From Haloarcula marismortui ATCC 43049 (GTDB lineage Archaea; Halobacteriota; Halobacteria; Halobacteriales; Haloarculaceae): a stretch of 64,000 nt of DNA. A model generated the notes under the pieces. That model had not been told where the DNA came from and ran no database searches. It saw only the letters and a list, made by a program, of their open reading frames with translations. Shown here one piece after another: positions 62,243 to 64,000 of this stretch (position 1 is the first letter of the stretch; each line of letters opens with the position of its first letter). The DNA lies in contig NC_006396.1 in NCBI RefSeq assembly GCF_000011085.1, forward strand, positions 434,001 to 498,000, read 5' to 3'. The position numbers were made by a program, and so were the translations under genes.

Positions 62243-64000
62243 TCACCCGGTGTTTTTCATTCCGGCCGCGATACCCTGAACGGTCAGCCGCAGAGTCCGG
62301 CGCTCGGTTTCAGTCCGGTGGGACTGCTTGAGCAGGCGGACCTGCAACAGGTTCAGTGGGTCGACGTACGGGTTCCGGCGCTCCAAGTTCTCCTTGAGCC
62401 AGTCCCGCGAGAGCAGGCCGTCCTGCCCGGTGATTTCGAGCACCTTCGCGACGGTGTTCTCGTACTCCTCGACGATACGCGGGTAGATGCGCTCGCGGAG
62501 TTCGGGGTCAGCGAGGTCGGCGTACTCCTCGGCGATTCCGAGGTCAGTTCGGGCGAGCGCCAGCGACGCGTTGTCGAGTTTCGTCCGGAAGAACGGCCAG
62601 TTCTCGTACATCTCCTGTAAGGTTTCCATGTCGCCGCCATTTTCCAGATAGGCGTCCAGCCCGGTCGAGATCGAGTACCAGCCAGGGATGATACAGCGGG
62701 CCTGCGTCCAGGAGAACACCCACGGAATGGCACGGAGGTCCTCGACACTGCGGTCCTCACTTCGGGAAGCCGGCCGCGAGCCCATATTGAGGTTCTCGAT
62801 GACGGTGATCGGCGTCGCCTGCTCGAAGAACTCGACGAAGCCGTCGGTCTCAAGCAGGTCCTGATACTCGTCGCGGGCGGCGTCGGCCGCTGTCTCCATC
62901 GCCTCCGCCCACTCGTCGGGAATCTCTTCGACGGGCTCCTCGATTGCGTTTTGCCGCGCCCGTATCTGGGCGTTGAGCATCTGTTCGAGGTTCCGCTCGG
63001 CGATGTCGTGGTTGGCGTACTTCTCGGCGATGGCCTCGCCCTGCTCGGTGAACTTGATCTGGCCGGTCACCGTCTCGTTTGGCAGGGCCAGCATGGCGTC
63101 GTTCATCGGGCCGCCGCCGCGGGAGATGGAGCCGCCGCGGCCGTGGAACAGGCGCATCTCCACGTCGTAGTCGTCGGTGATGTCCGCCAGTCGCTTCTGG
63201 TTGTTGTACAGCGACCAGTTGGCGGCGAGGAAGCCGTTCTCTTTGTTCGAGTCGGAGTAGCCAAGCATGATCTCCTGAATGTTGTCCCGGGCTTCCAGCG
63301 CCTGGGAGTAGGCCTCGTTCTCGAACAGCGTGCCCATGATGCGGCGGGCTCCGGAGAGGGCGTACTCCGATTCCAGCAGCGGGACCACGTCGAACCCGCA
63401 GTAGCCGGGCAGGTCGACGATGTCGACCTGGTCAGCGAGGAACAGGACCTCAAGCGCGTGGCTGGGCTCTTCACACCACGAGATAGCGTAGGTGTCGATG
63501 GCGTCGATGCCGAACTCGTTTTGCCAGTCGGCGGTCGCACGGAAGCGGTCGAGGACGCGGGTAGCGTCCTCCGAGAGACCCTCGGTGTCTTCCATGTCGA
63601 TAACGGTGTTATCCTGGAGGATGGCCTCGGTCAGGAACTCGACGCGCTCGTCCTCGTCCATCGACGCGTAGTCGATGCCTTGCCGGTCGACAGCTTCGGC
63701 GATGGCGTCGGTATGCATCTTCCGGTGGTCGCGCAGGTCGAGGCTGGCGAGGGTGAAGCCGAACGTCTCGACCTTGCGGATCAGTGGGTCGACGTGGGCC
63801 TCGGCGATGACCTCGGCGTCATTTTCCCGGAGGCTGTCGGCGATGACGCGGAGGTCGGTCAGCAGTTCTTCCTCGCTCTCGTAGCCGCCTTGGCGGACAT
63901 CGCTGACCCGGATGACGGATTCGCGCATCAGCCGGAGCTTCTGGCGGTAGGGCTCGTCGGGATACCGCTCTTCGGCTTCCTTGGCGACGCCAGGGAGCTT
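62243..64000 (-). CDS. ppc: phosphoenolpyruvate carboxylase, 5' part outside window
   Basis: The frame stays open to the right edge, so the start lies beyond 64000; about 585 C-terminal residues are seen of an expected roughly 900. Family motifs are visible: SYSDSNKENGF-type as LGYSDSNKENGFLAANW, the catalytic arginine loop FHGRGGSISRGGGP, then SRPASRSEDRS with IPWVFSWTQAR, and the C-terminal end QGIAAGMKNTG. The enzyme carboxylates PEP to oxaloacetate, replenishing the TCA cycle. An internal ATG at 63928 is not the true start, since YPDEPYRQKLRLMRE continues upstream. Confidence 0.95.
   Translation of the reverse strand, partial: KLPGVAKEAEERYPDEPYRQKLRLMRESVIRVSDVRQGGYESEEELLTDLRVIADSLRENDAEVIAEAHVDPLIRKVETFGFTLASLDLRDHRKMHTDAIAEAVDRQGIDYASMDEDERVEFLTEAILQDNTVIDMEDTEGLSEDATRVLDRFRATADWQNEFGIDAIDTYAISWCEEPSHALEVLFLADQVDIVDLPGYCGFDVVPLLESEYALSGARRIMGTLFENEAYSQALEARDNIQEIMLGYSDSNKENGFLAANWSLYNNQKRLADITDDYDVEMRLFHGRGGSISRGGGPMNDAMLALPNETVTGQIKFTEQGEAIAEKYANHDIAERNLEQMLNAQIRARQNAIEEPVEEIPDEWAEAMETAADAARDEYQDLLETDGFVEFFEQATPITVIENLNMGSRPASRSEDRSVEDLRAIPWVFSWTQARCIIPGWYSISTGLDAYLENGGDMETLQEMYENWPFFRTKLDNASLALARTDLGIAEEYADLADPELRERIYPRIVEEYENTVAKVLEITGQDGLLSRDWLKENLERRNPYVDPLNLLQVRLLKQSHRTETERRTLRLTVQGIAAGMKNTG

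Overview
The window is a piece of a high-GC haloarchaeal chromosome. The evidence is the acidic proteins, Tat lipoproteins, halocyanins, a HalX response regulator, a glpABC/glpK glycerol pathway, a semi-phosphorylative sugar pathway kinase, a microbial rhodopsin and many apparently leaderless transcripts with a TATA element about 27 bases before the start codon. The rhodopsin followed by a two-helix transducer with no output domain matches what I remember of SRM/HtrM from Haloarcula marismortui, so I place it in Haloarcula or a close relative (inference; no database was searched).

Positions 1-8.2 kb carry housekeeping and metal genes: a truncated HAD phosphatase, a DJ-1/PfpI protein, several tiny membrane or zinc-ribbon proteins, a DtxR/SirR-type regulator overlapping a GDT1/UPF0016 Mn exporter-like gene, and a Mn/Zn ABC importer. 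The regulator and the importer each carry a TTAGA-N4-TCTAA palindrome, which suggests one metal regulon. At 7.5-11 kb an AsnC-TRASH regulator sits beside a Cu(I) P-type ATPase. Next come an ABC1 kinase, a (6-4)-type FeS photolyase, two halocyanins, TyrA, an Rsm22-like methyltransferase, SurE and an AlaX-type editing protein.

At 23-31 kb there are micro-proteins, an HD protein, a peroxiredoxin, TatA and tRNA-Arg(CCT). The tRNA is followed by about 480 bp packed with repeated copies of its own 3' end, ending at a GMC oxidoreductase with a candidate iron box. CopD-like and CheC genes follow. At 31-45 kb are hisC-AK6-CDP-alcohol transferase, a solo TnpB element, MBF1, a HalX regulator, tpiA, a HerA-like ATPase, DinB with a PIP box, tRNA-Gly(TCC) flanked by copies of both its ends, a Trm9-like methyltransferase, TyrRS and an IS6-family element.

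At 44-60 kb is a carbon-metabolism block: KDG kinase, pyruvate kinase, a ROK sugar kinase, an atypical Orc1/Cdc6 protein and the glycerol locus. The glycerol locus has glpK plus an internally duplicated membrane protein (a candidate non-MIP glycerol permease) on one strand and glpABC on the other. Between them is the most striking gene of the window: a membrane-free methyl-accepting chemotaxis protein fused to a complete UgpB-like glycerol-3-phosphate-binding domain. It could be a cytoplasmic sensor of the GlpK product, linking glycerol catabolism to taxis. The window closes with the rhodopsin/short-transducer pair, a UspA protein and the 3' part of phosphoenolpyruvate carboxylase.
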